64,000 nt of DNA from Mesorhizobium sp. WSM4311 (GTDB lineage Bacteria > Pseudomonadota > Alphaproteobacteria > Rhizobiales > Rhizobiaceae), in NCBI RefSeq assembly GCF_002295115.1, contig NZ_NSFV01000002.1:434001-498000 (forward strand). The letters run 5' to 3'. A program made the translations under genes and the position numbers. Below are positions 26,426 through 36,118 of the stretch, one piece after another. Position 1 is the stretch's first letter; each line of letters begins with the position of its first letter. The notes beneath the pieces were generated by a model, which was not told the origin of the DNA, searched no databases, and saw only the letters and a list, made by a program, of their open reading frames with translations.

Positions 26426-27034
26426 ATGGATTTGTTGCGCCACAAAAAGACAGCTGCTGGACGCGGCTTTCTCGACGATCAGTTCCTGATTGCCATGCCT
26501 GGCATGAAGGACGACCGTTTCACGCGCTCGGTCATCTACATCTGCGCGCACAGCGACGAAGGCGCGATGGGCCTGATCATCAACCAGACACAGCAGATGC
26601 TGTTTCCGGATCTGTTGGTGCAGCTCGGCATCATGAACGAGCAGGAGGCGATCCGCCTGCCGGCGCAGGCGCGCGATTTCGTCGTGCGCAATGGCGGGCC
26701 TGTCGATCGCAGCCGGGGGTTCGTCCTGCATTCTGGCGACTACCGCGTGGAATCGTCGCTGACCGTTTCCGACGACATCTGCCTGACCGCGACGGTCGAT
26801 ATATTGCGCGCCATATCCTCGGGCCGCGGCCCGCGTCACGCGCTGATGGCGCTCGGCTATTCCGGATGGGGCGCCGGCCAACTGGAAACCGAGATCGCCG
26901 AGAATGGCTGGCTGACCTGTCAGGCCAGTCCCGAACTTCTCTTCGACGCCGACATCGAGCGCAAATACGATCGCATCCTCGCCTCGATCGGCATCGATCT
27001 CGCCCATCTCAGCCTGGCCGCAGGACACGCCTGA
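26426..27034 (+). CDS. YqgE/AlgH family protein
   Basis: A 202-residue protein matching the UPF0301 family: [44 protein letters not shown] and [20 protein letters not shown]. The function is unknown; AlgH was named from an alginate regulator screen in Pseudomonas. I start at MDLLRHKK; an extension upstream lacks similarity. The next 148 bases to the metallo-hydrolase stop contain no gene I can support. Confidence 0.92.
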   Translation: MDLLRHKKTAAGRGFLDDQFLIAMPGMKDDRFTRSVIYICAHSDEGAMGLIINQTQQMLFPDLLVQLGIMNEQEAIRLPAQARDFVVRNGGPVDRSRGFVLHSGDYRVESSLTVSDDICLTATVDILRAISSGRGPRHALMALGYSGWGAGQLETEIAENGWLTCQASPELLFDADIERKYDRILASIGIDLAHLSLAAGHA

Positions 27035-27182
27035 GCGCTTTTGCTGCCCGGGTCCTGTGGCTGGAAGCGGCGCAGCAGGACCAATGCATCGTAAACGCAG
27101 CAGTGCCATACGACGGCGCGCCGGAACTGTTCAGCCTGGAAGCGCGTAGACAGGCGAACCGGGTGTCCAGCTTGTCTATCCC

Positions 27183-27974
27183 CTATGCCGGCTCATAGCC
27201 GTATGCTTCGCCTTTACGCACGACGAGCCCGATACCTGGCCAACCAAGATGCGCTCCGGCAATCCACGTTCCAGCCTCGGCCGCGTCGTGGAAAACCTTC
27301 TGGCGTGTTGCACGTGCGGTCGATTGATCGTCGTCATAACCCCAACTCAATGCCGGATTGCCAAATTGCAAGACCGGCACATGAACGATGTCCCCGAAGA
27401 ACAGGAAGCTGTCCTCGTTCGTGTCGAACGCGTAGCCGGTGTGACCGGGAGCATGGCCTGGCAGCGCAACTGCTCTCAACCGCTCAACCACCTGGTCGCC
27501 ATCCCGCACAGGCTTCAGCAAGGATCGGAACCGCGCAAGACGTGTCTCGGCGAGAAAGCTTTTCATAGCTTCCTCGGCAATTGCGATCGCCTTCAAATTC
27601 GGGAAGAGCATCCGGTTGTCGCGGGTCAAAAGCCCGTACACATGATCCTGATGGGCATGGGTGAGCGCCAAGACCGTGATCGAGGCGGGATCGATGCCGG
27701 ATTCGGTCAACGTCTGCTCGAGACGTCCTGTTGTTGGGGCCCAGCCTCCTCCGCCGCTGTCGATCAGAATGCCGTCAACGCCGGGACCTGCGAGGGCAAA
27801 GCAATTGACAGAGAGGCGTAGCGTCCCTGCCTGCGCGACTTGCGGTACCGGCTTGTTCTGCGAATCCCGCAGAAGGTCCGGCGGCATCTCAATATAGCCG
27901 TCCGAGAGCGACCAGACGCGCCAGGTGCCAGCCGTGCAGGCGAGGACGTTGTCGCCGCGGAATGTCACGATCAT
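27183..27974 (-). CDS. MBL-fold metallo-hydrolase
   Basis: A 263-residue metallo-beta-lactamase-fold protein. The HxHxDH motif is LTHAHQDHVYGL. Further metal-ligand regions are PGHAPGHTGYAF and FFGDIVHVPVLQ, with a C-terminal AGAHLGWPG. The sequence resembles quorum-quenching-lactonase-like or general hydrolases; the substrate is unknown. The start is the ATG preceded by GAGG; a TTG four codons earlier is also open. It is divergent from a LysR regulator 101 bases away, which probably controls it. Confidence 0.88.
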   Translation of the reverse strand: MIVTFRGDNVLACTAGTWRVWSLSDGYIEMPPDLLRDSQNKPVPQVAQAGTLRLSVNCFALAGPGVDGILIDSGGGGWAPTTGRLEQTLTESGIDPASITVLALTHAHQDHVYGLLTRDNRMLFPNLKAIAIAEEAMKSFLAETRLARFRSLLKPVRDGDQVVERLRAVALPGHAPGHTGYAFDTNEDSFLFFGDIVHVPVLQFGNPALSWGYDDDQSTARATRQKVFHDAAEAGTWIAGAHLGWPGIGLVVRKGEAYGYEPA

Positions 27975-28080
27975 AAGGTACCTCAATCCACCGTTTCAGA
28001 TCGAACCTAGGACAGAGCGGCTTATGAGGATAGGGCAGTTGCGTGACAAGGCCTCATGAGGGATATTCATAAATCATGAG
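27971..28080. promoter_or_regulatory. Shared promoter region with repeated TCATRAGG elements
   Basis: Four related elements occur: TCATAAGG at 27971-27978, CTTATGAGG at 28021-28029 (inverted), the palindrome CCTCATGAGG at 28052-28061, and TCATGAG at 28074-28080 over the LysR start. They are spaced 20 to 50 bases apart between divergent genes, as expected for binding sites of the adjacent LysR protein. Confidence 0.4.
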
Positions 28081-28993
28081 AAATGAACTGAACGAACTCG
28101 CTACGTTCGCGATGGTCGCCCGGGAACGAAGCTTCACAATTGCCGCGGCAAAATTAGGCGTATCTCAATCTGCGCTGAGCCACACTATCCGCGGGCTTGA
28201 ACAGCGGCTCGAGTTACGGCTTCTCGCTCGAACAACGAAGAGTGTCGCGCCAACCGCTGCAGGGGCCGCGCTTTTGAAAGATCTGTCTCCGGCGCTTGAG
28301 CAAATCGCTGCTGCCCTTGACGGGGCGCGAAGCCTCCGAAGCCGCCCCGCAGGCCGCCTTCGAATTATGATGTCACGCTCGGCTGCGGTAATGGTGTTGC
28401 TGCCGCGGTTCGCGGCATTCGCTGAGGCATACCCCGACATCGTTCTCGATGTGGTCACCGAAACAGGCCCTGTGGACCTCGTTGCCGACGAGTTCGATGC
28501 CGGAATCCAGCTTGGCGAATACATTCAGAAGGACATGATCGCGGTGCGCGTCACGCCGGAGTTGCGGCTGGCTGTGGTGGGGTCGCCTGACTATTTCTCG
28601 TCGCGAAGCATTCCGCAAAAGCCTAAGGATCTCAATGATCATCGATGCATAGCCCTGCGTCTTCCGGGCGGTCCACATCGGTGGGAGTTCGAGCGTGCAC
28701 GAAAGTCAGTCACGATTAGCGTCAGCGGCCCGCTGATAATCGACGACACTCACTTGGTGATTCAGGCAGCGCTCGCTGGCGTTGGTCTCGGTCTCGCCTA
28801 TGAAGAGCAGGTCGCGGAGCATATCGCACAGGGGCGGCTTATCCGTATCCTGGAGGAATGGACGCCACCAATTCCCGGCTTTTTCCTGTATTATCCCAGT
28901 CGTCAGCTCCAGCCGGCGGCGTTGTCCGCATTGGTCGACGCGTTGCGGCTCTCGCAGCAACAGTCGGTGCGCGACGGTCGAACCTCTCCATAA
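28076..28993 (+). CDS. LysR-family transcriptional regulator
   Basis: A 305-residue regulator with an N-terminal winged helix (residues 1-60; SFTIAAAKLGVSQSALSHTIR is the recognition region) and a periplasmic-binding-like effector domain (about 90-295). DEFDAGIQLGEYIQKDMIAVRV and HRCIALRLPGGPHRWEFE resemble the AaeR/YafC branch. It is divergent from the metallo-hydrolase and the two share a promoter region with repeated elements, so it most likely regulates that gene and itself. The inducer is unknown. Base composition here is somewhat less GC-rich than in neighbours. Confidence 0.93.
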   Translation: MRNELNELATFAMVARERSFTIAAAKLGVSQSALSHTIRGLEQRLELRLLARTTKSVAPTAAGAALLKDLSPALEQIAAALDGARSLRSRPAGRLRIMMSRSAAVMVLLPRFAAFAEAYPDIVLDVVTETGPVDLVADEFDAGIQLGEYIQKDMIAVRVTPELRLAVVGSPDYFSSRSIPQKPKDLNDHRCIALRLPGGPHRWEFERARKSVTISVSGPLIIDDTHLVIQAALAGVGLGLAYEEQVAEHIAQGRLIRILEEWTPPIPGFFLYYPSRQLQPAALSALVDALRLSQQQSVRDGRTSP

Positions 28994-29033
28994 CTTGCCT
29001 GAAAGCGGCCGGTCGTCACGAAGCGATGGACCT

Positions 29034-31922
29034 CTAAGCTTGAGTCAGCGGATACTGTTCCTTCAACGTCTTCAGCACCTGGTCGCCCGGCATCGGCGCG
29101 CCGAACATGAAGCTCTGCACATATTCGCAGCCCATCTGGCGCAGTTCCAGCGCATCGCGTTCGTCCGAGATGCCCTCCGCGACCACCGACAGGCCGAGCT
29201 CATGCGCCATGTTGACCATGGATTTGAGCAGCACGGCGCGCTTCGGCGTGCTGTCGTCGACAAAGCTCTTGTCGATCTTGATCGTGTCGAACGGGAACCG
29301 TGTCAGATAGGCGAGCGATGAATACCCCGTGCCGAAATCGTCCAGCGACAGGCCGATGCCGAGCTGTTTCAGCTTGGTCAGCACATGGGCGGTCTGCTCG
29401 GGATTGTCCATCACCAGCGACTCGGTGAGCTCGAGCCGGAAGCAACGCGGCTTCAGATTGGCCCGTGCGATGACCGAGCGGACATCGCTGACAAGGTCGC
29501 GGCGGATCAGCTGGCGGCTGGACAAATTGACCGAGACCGACAGTGGTGCGTCGCCGATCTGCTTCTGCCATCCGGCGAGGTCTTCCGCCGCCTGCTGCAT
29601 GGCGAACAGGCCGAGCTGCACGATCAGCCCGCAGCTTTCGGCGACCGGAATGAAATCCGCCGGCGGGATCATGCCGCGGCGCGGATGGTCCCAGCGCAGC
29701 AAGGCCTCGAAGCCGGCGACGCTGCCGTCCTCCAGCCGCACGATCGGCTGGTAAGCCAGCGTGAATTCGCGCCGCTCGATGGCGCGCCGCAGGTCGGATT
29801 CGAACTGCAGCCGGTCGGTGCCGACGGTACGGAAGGCCGGGCGGAACGGCTCGATCCTGTCGCCACCAAAACGCTTGGCCTGGTGCATGGCAAGCTCGGC
29901 GTCCTTGACCATGTCCTCGGCCGAAGTCTGCGCCGAGGTCCATGTGATCAGGCCGATCGAGGCGGTCAGCACGATCTCGCGCTTGGCGAAGGTGATCGGG
30001 TTGTTGATCGCATGCTTGATGGCGTCCGCCACGCCGGCAATGCGGGCAGGGTCCTGTTCGGACAAAAGCATCAGCGCGAACTGGTCGCCGGCAAAGCGCG
30101 ACAGCGAATCCTTCGGCTTCAACAGCCGGTGCAGGCGGCGCGCTATGGTGAGCAGGATGGTGTCGCCCGCCGAGATGCCGAGCCCGTCATTAACCTGCTT
30201 GAAGCGGTCGATGTCGATGACGAAGACGGTCGGACGCACCTTCTCTTCGGTGCGGGCGATCGAGATGATCGCTTCCAGCCGGTTCATGAACAGTTCGCGG
30301 TTCGGCAGGCCGGTCAGATTGTCGTGCACGGCGTCGTGCAGCAGCCGCTCCTCTGACTTCTTCTGCTCGGTGACGTCGACCATGGTGCCGACGCAGCGGA
30401 TGACCTCGCCGTCCGATCCGATGACCGGCCGTGCCCGCAAGGCGAACCAGTGATAATGCCCGTCGGCGCCGCGCAGGCGGAAATTCTGCGCCACCCGGCC
30501 GCGTCGGTGCTCGAGCACCACATCGAGCGTCGTGCGGAACGTGTCGCGGTCGTCGGCATGCAGCACCGGCAGCCAGTTGCGCGCCGCACCACCAAGGCTG
30601 TTGGGCGCCAGGCCGAGCTGGATGCTCACGTCGGGTTTGGTGACGACGCGGTCGCGCAGCACGTCCCAGTCCCAAACCGTGTCGCCCGACCCGGCAACGG
30701 CCAGCGCCTGGCGTTCGAGGTCGGAGAACAGCCCCTGATGCAGTGCACCGCCGGCAAAGGCGTGCTGCATGACGGTGAAGCCGATCAGCAGGATGATCAG
30801 GATCAGGCCGCCGCCGAGCGCCGGCTGGGCGATGTCGTTGTCGAGCATGCCGGTGATCGCCATCCACGACCCGCATAGCCACAACAGCACCATGACCCAA
30901 CTGGGCACCAGCATGATGGCGCGGTCATAACCACGAATGCCGAGGAAGATGATCAGGCCGAGCCCGGTCAACGCGGTGGCGGCAAAGGAGATGCGGGCGA
31001 TGCCGGCGGCGACCGCCGGATCGACGATGGCCACGCCTGCAATCAGCACCAGCCCGAGGATCCAGACCAGCGCGCCGTAGCTGAAATGGCCGTGCCAGCG
31101 GTTGAGGTTGAGATAGGCGAACAGGAAGACCACGAAGGTCGCCGCAAGCGCCACCTCTGTTCCCGCCCGCCACATCTGCTCGTTGCCGGGCGAGATCTCG
31201 ATGACCTTGTTGAGGAATCCGAAATCGACGCAGATATAGGCAAGCACCGCCCAGGCGAGGGCCGCGGTCGCCGGGAACATCGAGGTTCCCTTGACCACGA
31301 ACAGGATGGTCAGGAACAGTGCCAGAAGGCCTGCAATGCCGATGACGATGCCGCGAAACAGCGTGTAGGAGTTGACCGAGTCCTTGTAGGCCTCGGGCTC
31401 CCACAGATAGACCTGCGGCAGCTTGGGCGAGGCGAGTTCGGCGATGAAGGTGATCACCGTTCCCGGGTTCAGCGTCACCCGGAACACATCGGCGTCGGGG
31501 CTGGTCTGGCGGTCGAGCGCGAAGCCCTCGCTGGGCGTGATCGCCGCAATGCGGGTGGCGCCGAGATCGGGCCAGAAGATGCCGGAATTGACCAGCCGGA
31601 AATGCGGCGCCACGATCAGCCTGTCGAGCTGCTGGTCCGTGGTGTTGGCCAGCGCGAACACCGCCCAGTCGCCGGTCGAGCGCGCGTCATTGGCCTCGAC
31701 CTCGATGCGCCGCACGATGCCGTCAGGCCCGGGCGCGGTCGATACCTGGAAGTTCTCACCCTGGTTGCGGTAGATCTCGAAGGCGCGCGACAGGTCGAGC
31801 GCGACGTCGTCGCGGGCAATCTTGATCGGTTCGACGGCAAGGGCCGACGAAGCCGCGCACAGCGTCAGGATTGCCGCGAGGACAAAGGCGAACAGCGGCC
31901 CGTTTCGCAGGAAATTCGTCAA
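29034..31922 (-). CDS. Membrane PAS-GGDEF-EAL protein, probable c-di-GMP phosphodiesterase with degenerate GGDEF
   Basis: A 962-residue protein. It has a signal peptide (residues 1-29), a periplasmic 7TMR-DISM-like sensor (about 30-185), seven membrane helices (about 190-400) and a PAS domain (about 415-540). The GGDEF domain (about 545-705) has A611-G612-D613-Q614-F615 where GGDEF is expected, so the catalytic Glu is lost. The EAL domain (about 720-955) looks intact: E739-A740-L741, NLSSRQL, ELTESLV, DDFGTGYSSLAYL, IKIDKSFV and VVAEGI. It probably degrades c-di-GMP, with the GGDEF as a sensor. The start is TTG, with AAGGA seven bases upstream, four bases after the GNAT stop. Confidence 0.93.
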   Translation of the reverse strand: MTNFLRNGPLFAFVLAAILTLCAASSALAVEPIKIARDDVALDLSRAFEIYRNQGENFQVSTAPGPDGIVRRIEVEANDARSTGDWAVFALANTTDQQLDRLIVAPHFRLVNSGIFWPDLGATRIAAITPSEGFALDRQTSPDADVFRVTLNPGTVITFIAELASPKLPQVYLWEPEAYKDSVNSYTLFRGIVIGIAGLLALFLTILFVVKGTSMFPATAALAWAVLAYICVDFGFLNKVIEISPGNEQMWRAGTEVALAATFVVFLFAYLNLNRWHGHFSYGALVWILGLVLIAGVAIVDPAVAAGIARISFAATALTGLGLIIFLGIRGYDRAIMLVPSWVMVLLWLCGSWMAITGMLDNDIAQPALGGGLILIILLIGFTVMQHAFAGGALHQGLFSDLERQALAVAGSGDTVWDWDVLRDRVVTKPDVSIQLGLAPNSLGGAARNWLPVLHADDRDTFRTTLDVVLEHRRGRVAQNFRLRGADGHYHWFALRARPVIGSDGEVIRCVGTMVDVTEQKKSEERLLHDAVHDNLTGLPNRELFMNRLEAIISIARTEEKVRPTVFVIDIDRFKQVNDGLGISAGDTILLTIARRLHRLLKPKDSLSRFAGDQFALMLLSEQDPARIAGVADAIKHAINNPITFAKREIVLTASIGLITWTSAQTSAEDMVKDAELAMHQAKRFGGDRIEPFRPAFRTVGTDRLQFESDLRRAIERREFTLAYQPIVRLEDGSVAGFEALLRWDHPRRGMIPPADFIPVAESCGLIVQLGLFAMQQAAEDLAGWQKQIGDAPLSVSVNLSSRQLIRRDLVSDVRSVIARANLKPRCFRLELTESLVMDNPEQTAHVLTKLKQLGIGLSLDDFGTGYSSLAYLTRFPFDTIKIDKSFVDDSTPKRAVLLKSMVNMAHELGLSVVAEGISDERDALELRQMGCEYVQSFMFGAPMPGDQVLKTLKEQYPLTQA

Positions 31923-31925
31923 AAA

Positions 31926-32522
31926 TCAGTCCTTCGTTCCTGCGTCCAGCGGATCGTCCGCGATCCGGGCGTAGAGGTAATGGTCCTGCCAGATGCCGTT
32001 GATCCTGAGATAGGATCTTAACAATCCTTCGCGCCGGAATCCGGCTTTTTCAAGCACGCGGATCGACCGGATGTTGTCGGGAATACAGGCCGCCTCGATC
32101 CGGTGCAACCTCAGCGTATCGAAGGCGAAGCGGGCCACGACCTTGACCGCGTCGGTCATCAGGCCACGCCCGCCGAAGCGCTCGCCGATCCAGTAGCCGA
32201 CATGGCCGCTTTGCGAGACACCGTGGCGTATGTTGCCGAGCGTGATGCCGCCGGCCAGCTTGCCGCTCGACTTCTCGAAGATGAAGAAGGCGATCGCGGT
32301 TCCCTGCGCATAGTCTTCGCGATAGCGGCTGATGCGCAGCCGCCATGCCGTGCGGTCGAGCTCGTCGGGGGTCCAGCGCGGCTCCCACGGCTCCAGGAAG
32401 GCCCGGCTTTCGCCGCGCAATGTCGACCATTCCCGATAGTCGTTGGTGTATGGCACGCGCAGCGTGACGAGATTGCCCTTCAGCGCCGGCAGATCACGGC
32501 GAAAGAAAGCGAGCGCGAACAC
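31926..32522 (-). CDS. GNAT-family N-acetyltransferase (RimJ-like)
   Basis: A 198-residue acetyltransferase with the RimJ/RimL layout. LVTLRVPYTNDYREWSTLR is at the N-terminus, HVGYWIGERFGGRGLMTDAV is the acetyl-CoA motif A, and HRIEAACIPDNIRSIRVLEKAGF is motif B. RimJ acts on ribosomal protein S5, but paralogues acetylate diverse amino groups, so the target is uncertain. The start is a GTG. It sits between the M16 peptidase (14 bases upstream) and the EAL gene in one minus-strand operon. Confidence 0.9.
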   Translation of the reverse strand: MFALAFFRRDLPALKGNLVTLRVPYTNDYREWSTLRGESRAFLEPWEPRWTPDELDRTAWRLRISRYREDYAQGTAIAFFIFEKSSGKLAGGITLGNIRHGVSQSGHVGYWIGERFGGRGLMTDAVKVVARFAFDTLRLHRIEAACIPDNIRSIRVLEKAGFRREGLLRSYLRINGIWQDHYLYARIADDPLDAGTKD

Positions 32523-32536
32523 GGCGCTTTGGGGAC

Positions 32537-33829
32537 TTAGACGGCGAGTCTGCGGGCCGTGGTCTGCGTGCCCGGAAGCGAATCGAGGATCGCCTCATAT
32601 GGTGCCAGCGTACCCACGGGCCCGACAGCGGTAAGCGTCGGCTTGGTCGAGAACATCCGCGACGACAGGTCGGTCAGCCGCTCCACCGTCAGCGCCGACA
32701 GGCGCTCCATCAATTCCTCCTTGGCGATCGGCCTGCCGAACAAAAGCAGTTGCCTCGCGATCTGCGAGGCGCGGCTGGCCGGGCTTTCGGCGGACATGAT
32801 CAGCCCGGCGCGATACTGGGCGCGAGCGCGGTCGAGTTCTTCCTGCAGGATGTTCTCGCCCGCCTTCTGCAACTCGTCGATGATGACAGGCACGAGTTCG
32901 GCGATGTCGCTCTGGCCGGTCGCGGCATGGACGCCGAAGACGCCGGTGTCGGAAAAGCCCCAGTGGAAGGCATAGACCGAATAACACAGGCCGCGTTTCT
33001 CGCGGACTTCCTGGAACAGGCGCGACGACATGCCGCCGCCGAGGATCATCGACAGCACCTGCGAAGCGTAGAAGTCGCGCACATGGTAGGCGCGGCCTTC
33101 GAAGCCCAGCACGATCTGTGCATCCATCAGGTCGCGGTCCTCACGAAAATCGCCGCCGACATATTGTGCATATTGCGGGATGGTGCTGTCGGCCTTGCTG
33201 CGGAAGCCGCCAAGCTGCTTCTCCACCTCGCGCACGAAATTGTCGTGCTTGATGTCGCCGGCGGCCACGATCACCATCCGCTCGGCGCCATATTGGCGTT
33301 CGATGAAATCGTGCAACTGCTTGGAAGTAAAGGATTTGACGGTTTCCGGCGTGCCCAGGATCGAGCGGCCGATGGTCTGGTGGCGAAAGGCCGTCTCGGT
33401 GAAACGGTCGAAGACGATATCGTCTGGCGTATCGTGCGCGGCGCCGATCTCCTGCAGGATGACGTGCTGCTCGCGCTCGAGCTCCTGCGGGTCGAATTCG
33501 GACTCCTGCAGGATGTCGGCGAGTATGTCGACGGCCAGCGGCACGTCGTCGGAGAGCACCCTGGCGTAGTAGGAGGTGGTCTCGACACTGGTGGCGGCGT
33601 TGATCTCACCGCCGACATCCTCGATTTCCGAGGCGATTTCGAAGGCCGTCCGCCGCTTCGTGCCCTTGAACGCCATGTGCTCGAGCAGATGGGCCATGCC
33701 ATGCTCTTCATCACGCTCATTGCGGGCACCGGACTTGACCCAGGCACCCAAGGCAACCGACTCGATACTTGGAAGGGTTTCGGTGGCGACTGTCAGGCCG
33801 TTCGACAGACGGCTTACCTCAACACCCAT
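32537..33829 (-). CDS. M16 family zinc peptidase
   Basis: A 430-residue processing-peptidase-like protein. The inverted zinc motif HxxEH is GMAHLLEHMAFKGTKRRT, with the downstream Glu in the ELEREQHVILQEI helix. RLSNGLTVATETL is at the start and GGGMSSRLFQEVREKRGLCYSVYAF is the substrate-binding region. It resembles mitochondrial processing peptidase beta and rickettsial homologues. It follows thrC by 14 bases, a gene pair common in rhizobia. A GGAG site supports the ATG. Confidence 0.94.
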   Translation of the reverse strand: MGVEVSRLSNGLTVATETLPSIESVALGAWVKSGARNERDEEHGMAHLLEHMAFKGTKRRTAFEIASEIEDVGGEINAATSVETTSYYARVLSDDVPLAVDILADILQESEFDPQELEREQHVILQEIGAAHDTPDDIVFDRFTETAFRHQTIGRSILGTPETVKSFTSKQLHDFIERQYGAERMVIVAAGDIKHDNFVREVEKQLGGFRSKADSTIPQYAQYVGGDFREDRDLMDAQIVLGFEGRAYHVRDFYASQVLSMILGGGMSSRLFQEVREKRGLCYSVYAFHWGFSDTGVFGVHAATGQSDIAELVPVIIDELQKAGENILQEELDRARAQYRAGLIMSAESPASRASQIARQLLLFGRPIAKEELMERLSALTVERLTDLSSRMFSTKPTLTAVGPVGTLAPYEAILDSLPGTQTTARRLAV

Positions 33830-33843
33830 ATGGCTCGTACTCC

Positions 33844-35241
33844 CTAACGCGCCGCTCGCGCACGGCGGCTGACGTAATCTTCCACCATTTTCAGGTCGGA
33901 TGGAAGTACCGTGTATTTTTCCTCAAATGTCATCAATCCACCTAGCCATGCGGGCAGGGCCGGCGAGACACCGCTGGCGGCCTCGACGGCGGCCGGAAAT
34001 TTTGCCGGATGGGCGGTGCCCAGCACCACCATCGGCACGGCGCCCGATGCCTTGCCGGCCGCGACATGCATGGCCGCCGCGGTATGCGGATCCAGAAGAT
34101 AATTGCTGGCCGCGAGCGTCGAACGGATGGTGGCGGCGACTTCGTCCATGGTGGCGCGGCCGGCGTCGAATTCGGACCGCATCCCATTGATTTCGCTGGC
34201 TTCTATGGTGAAGGCCCCGGACTGTTTCAGGCCGTCCATGTAGCGTCGCACGGTCGCCGCGTCGCGGTTGGAGGCTTCGAACAGCAGGCGTTCGAAATTC
34301 GACGAAACCTGGATGTCCATCGACGGTGAGGTGGTCGCAAAGACACCCTTGGTGCGGTACTCGCCGGTGGCGAAGGTGCGCGCCAATATGTCGTTGTCGT
34401 TGGTGGCGATGACCAGCCGTTCGATCGGCAGGCCCATCTTCTTGGCGGCATAGCCGGCGAAGATATCGCCGAAATTGCCCGTCGGCACGGTGAACGACAC
34501 CGGCCTGTCCGGCGCGCCGAGCGACAGGGCCGAGGAGAAATAGTAGACGATCTGGGCCATGATGCGCGCCCAGTTGATCGAATTGACCCCCGACAGCGCC
34601 ACCCGGTCGCGGAAAGCGTGGTCGTTGAACATGTCCTTGAGCAGGCCCTGGCAGTCGTCGAAATTGCCTTCGATCGCCAGCGCGTGGACGTTTTTGGCCT
34701 TCGACGTCGTCATCTGGCGCTGCTGCACCGGTGAAACGCGGCCATGCGGGAACAGGATGAAGATGTCGGTGCGGCTGCGCACGGCAAAGGCGTCGATCGC
34801 CGCGCCGCCGGTGTCGCCCGACGTGGCGCCGACGATGGTGGCATGCTGGTCGCGTTCGGCAAGCACATGGTCCATCAGCCGGGCGAGCAGCTGCATCGCC
34901 ACATCCTTGAATGCCAGCGTCGGCCCATGGAAGAGTTCGAGGACAAACGTGTTGGGGCCGGTCTGGACAAGCGGGCAGACCGCCTCGTGGCGGAACGTGG
35001 CATAGGCTTCGCGCACCAGGCGCTCGAAAACCGGCGCCGGAATTTCGCCGTCAAGGAACGGCGACAGCACGCGGATCGCGAGATCGGGATAGGCAAGGCC
35101 ACGCATGGCGCGGATCTCGGAAGCTGAAAACTGCGGCCACTCGCGCGGCACGTAAAGCCCGCCATCGCGCGCCAGCCCTGCCAGCACGGCATCGGAAAAT
35201 CCAAGCGCGGGTGCTTCCCCGCGCGTACTCACATATTGCAT
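33844..35241 (-). CDS. thrC: Threonine synthase
   Basis: A 465-residue PLP enzyme of the fungal/enterobacterial ThrC type. The N-terminus is MQYVSTRGEAP. The PLP-binding Lys lies in LFHGPTLAFKDVAMQLL, and the phosphate loop region is ATSGDTGGAAI. It converts O-phosphohomoserine to threonine, completing the pathway with ThrB at 22.2 kb. First gene of the minus-strand operon thrC, M16 peptidase, GNAT, EAL. Confidence 0.96.
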   Translation of the reverse strand: MQYVSTRGEAPALGFSDAVLAGLARDGGLYVPREWPQFSASEIRAMRGLAYPDLAIRVLSPFLDGEIPAPVFERLVREAYATFRHEAVCPLVQTGPNTFVLELFHGPTLAFKDVAMQLLARLMDHVLAERDQHATIVGATSGDTGGAAIDAFAVRSRTDIFILFPHGRVSPVQQRQMTTSKAKNVHALAIEGNFDDCQGLLKDMFNDHAFRDRVALSGVNSINWARIMAQIVYYFSSALSLGAPDRPVSFTVPTGNFGDIFAGYAAKKMGLPIERLVIATNDNDILARTFATGEYRTKGVFATTSPSMDIQVSSNFERLLFEASNRDAATVRRYMDGLKQSGAFTIEASEINGMRSEFDAGRATMDEVAATIRSTLAASNYLLDPHTAAAMHVAAGKASGAVPMVVLGTAHPAKFPAAVEAASGVSPALPAWLGGLMTFEEKYTVLPSDLKMVEDYVSRRARAAR

Positions 35242-35370
35242 GTCTCAGTCCCGTTGCCGCTTGGCTTTTGCGTTCACCACAAGGTGGTTAATTTCTGTGC
35301 CGGCTCCAGTCGCATTTTTGCCGCGCCGTTGATATACGTCACCAGCTTTACGAGAGGGAAGTGCAGTTTC

Positions 35371-36099
35371 ATGGCGTTTCGTACATCACGTGGCCGCTTT
35401 TTGGCGGGTCTTGCGCTCACCGGCTTTATGCTCGCCGCCGCCGGCTGCCAATCGGGCGACAATGGCATCCTCAACCTCGGTTTCGGCAAGAAGGACCCGA
35501 CGGCGCCTCCGCCTCCGCAGGATCCCAAGATTCTGGCCAGCCAGCTGAACGCCTATTGCCCGCGGGTGACGGTGCGCGACGGCACGGCCTTTTTCAACAC
35601 CTATGCCAACGAGGTCAAGAAGGCCAAGCCGAAGCTCAAAAAGACCGGCGATGCCGCTGCAGATGCCGCAGCCCAGGCTGCGGCTGACGCCGCCGCCGCC
35701 ACGCCGCCCGATGATTCCGCGAGGATCATCTACCAGGCGTCGATTTCCGACGTGACCCGCGATTGCAGCCGCGCCGACGGACAGCTGACGATGAAGATCG
35801 CGGTTGCCGGCAAGATCGTGCCGGGAGCGAAGTTTACGCCCGGCACCATCACCATGCCGATCCGCACCGCGGTGATGCACGGCACCGACGTGCTTTACTC
35901 GCAGATTCACCAGTACCAGGTCCAGGTAACCGATCCGTCGGTCGCCACCCAGTTCGTCTTCACCGATTCCAATGTCGTCGTGCCAGCACCGACGGCGCAG
36001 GATTATCAGGTCTATGCCGGCTATGACGAAACCGCGCCGAAGGCGACGACGGACAAGCCGAAGAAGACTCGCAGGAAGAAGGCCGCTGCGACGAACTGA
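35371..36099 (+). CDS. Predicted lipoprotein of unknown function
   Basis: A 242-residue protein with a type II signal peptide. The lipobox AAAGC follows FLAGLALTGFMLA, so the mature protein starts at the Cys. There is a Pro-rich linker (DPTAPPPPQDPK), an Ala/Asp-rich insertion (DAAADAAAQAAADAAAA), and a beta-rich core with two cysteines (AYCPRVTVRDG and VTRDCSRADG). The tail is Lys/Arg-rich. I do not recognise a named domain, though the type is common in rhizobia. GAGAGGGA precedes the ATG. Divergent from thrC. Confidence 0.82.
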   Translation: MAFRTSRGRFLAGLALTGFMLAAAGCQSGDNGILNLGFGKKDPTAPPPPQDPKILASQLNAYCPRVTVRDGTAFFNTYANEVKKAKPKLKKTGDAAADAAAQAAADAAAATPPDDSARIIYQASISDVTRDCSRADGQLTMKIAVAGKIVPGAKFTPGTITMPIRTAVMHGTDVLYSQIHQYQVQVTDPSVATQFVFTDSNVVVPAPTAQDYQVYAGYDETAPKATTDKPKKTRRKKAAATN

Positions 36100-36118
36100 G
36101 CGGTCATCGATACAGCGT

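Noticed and set aside
27035-27182. Possible small coding frame between yqgE and the metallo-hydrolase
   Set aside because: No start with ribosome-binding site and no similarity to a known protein; left as intergenic.
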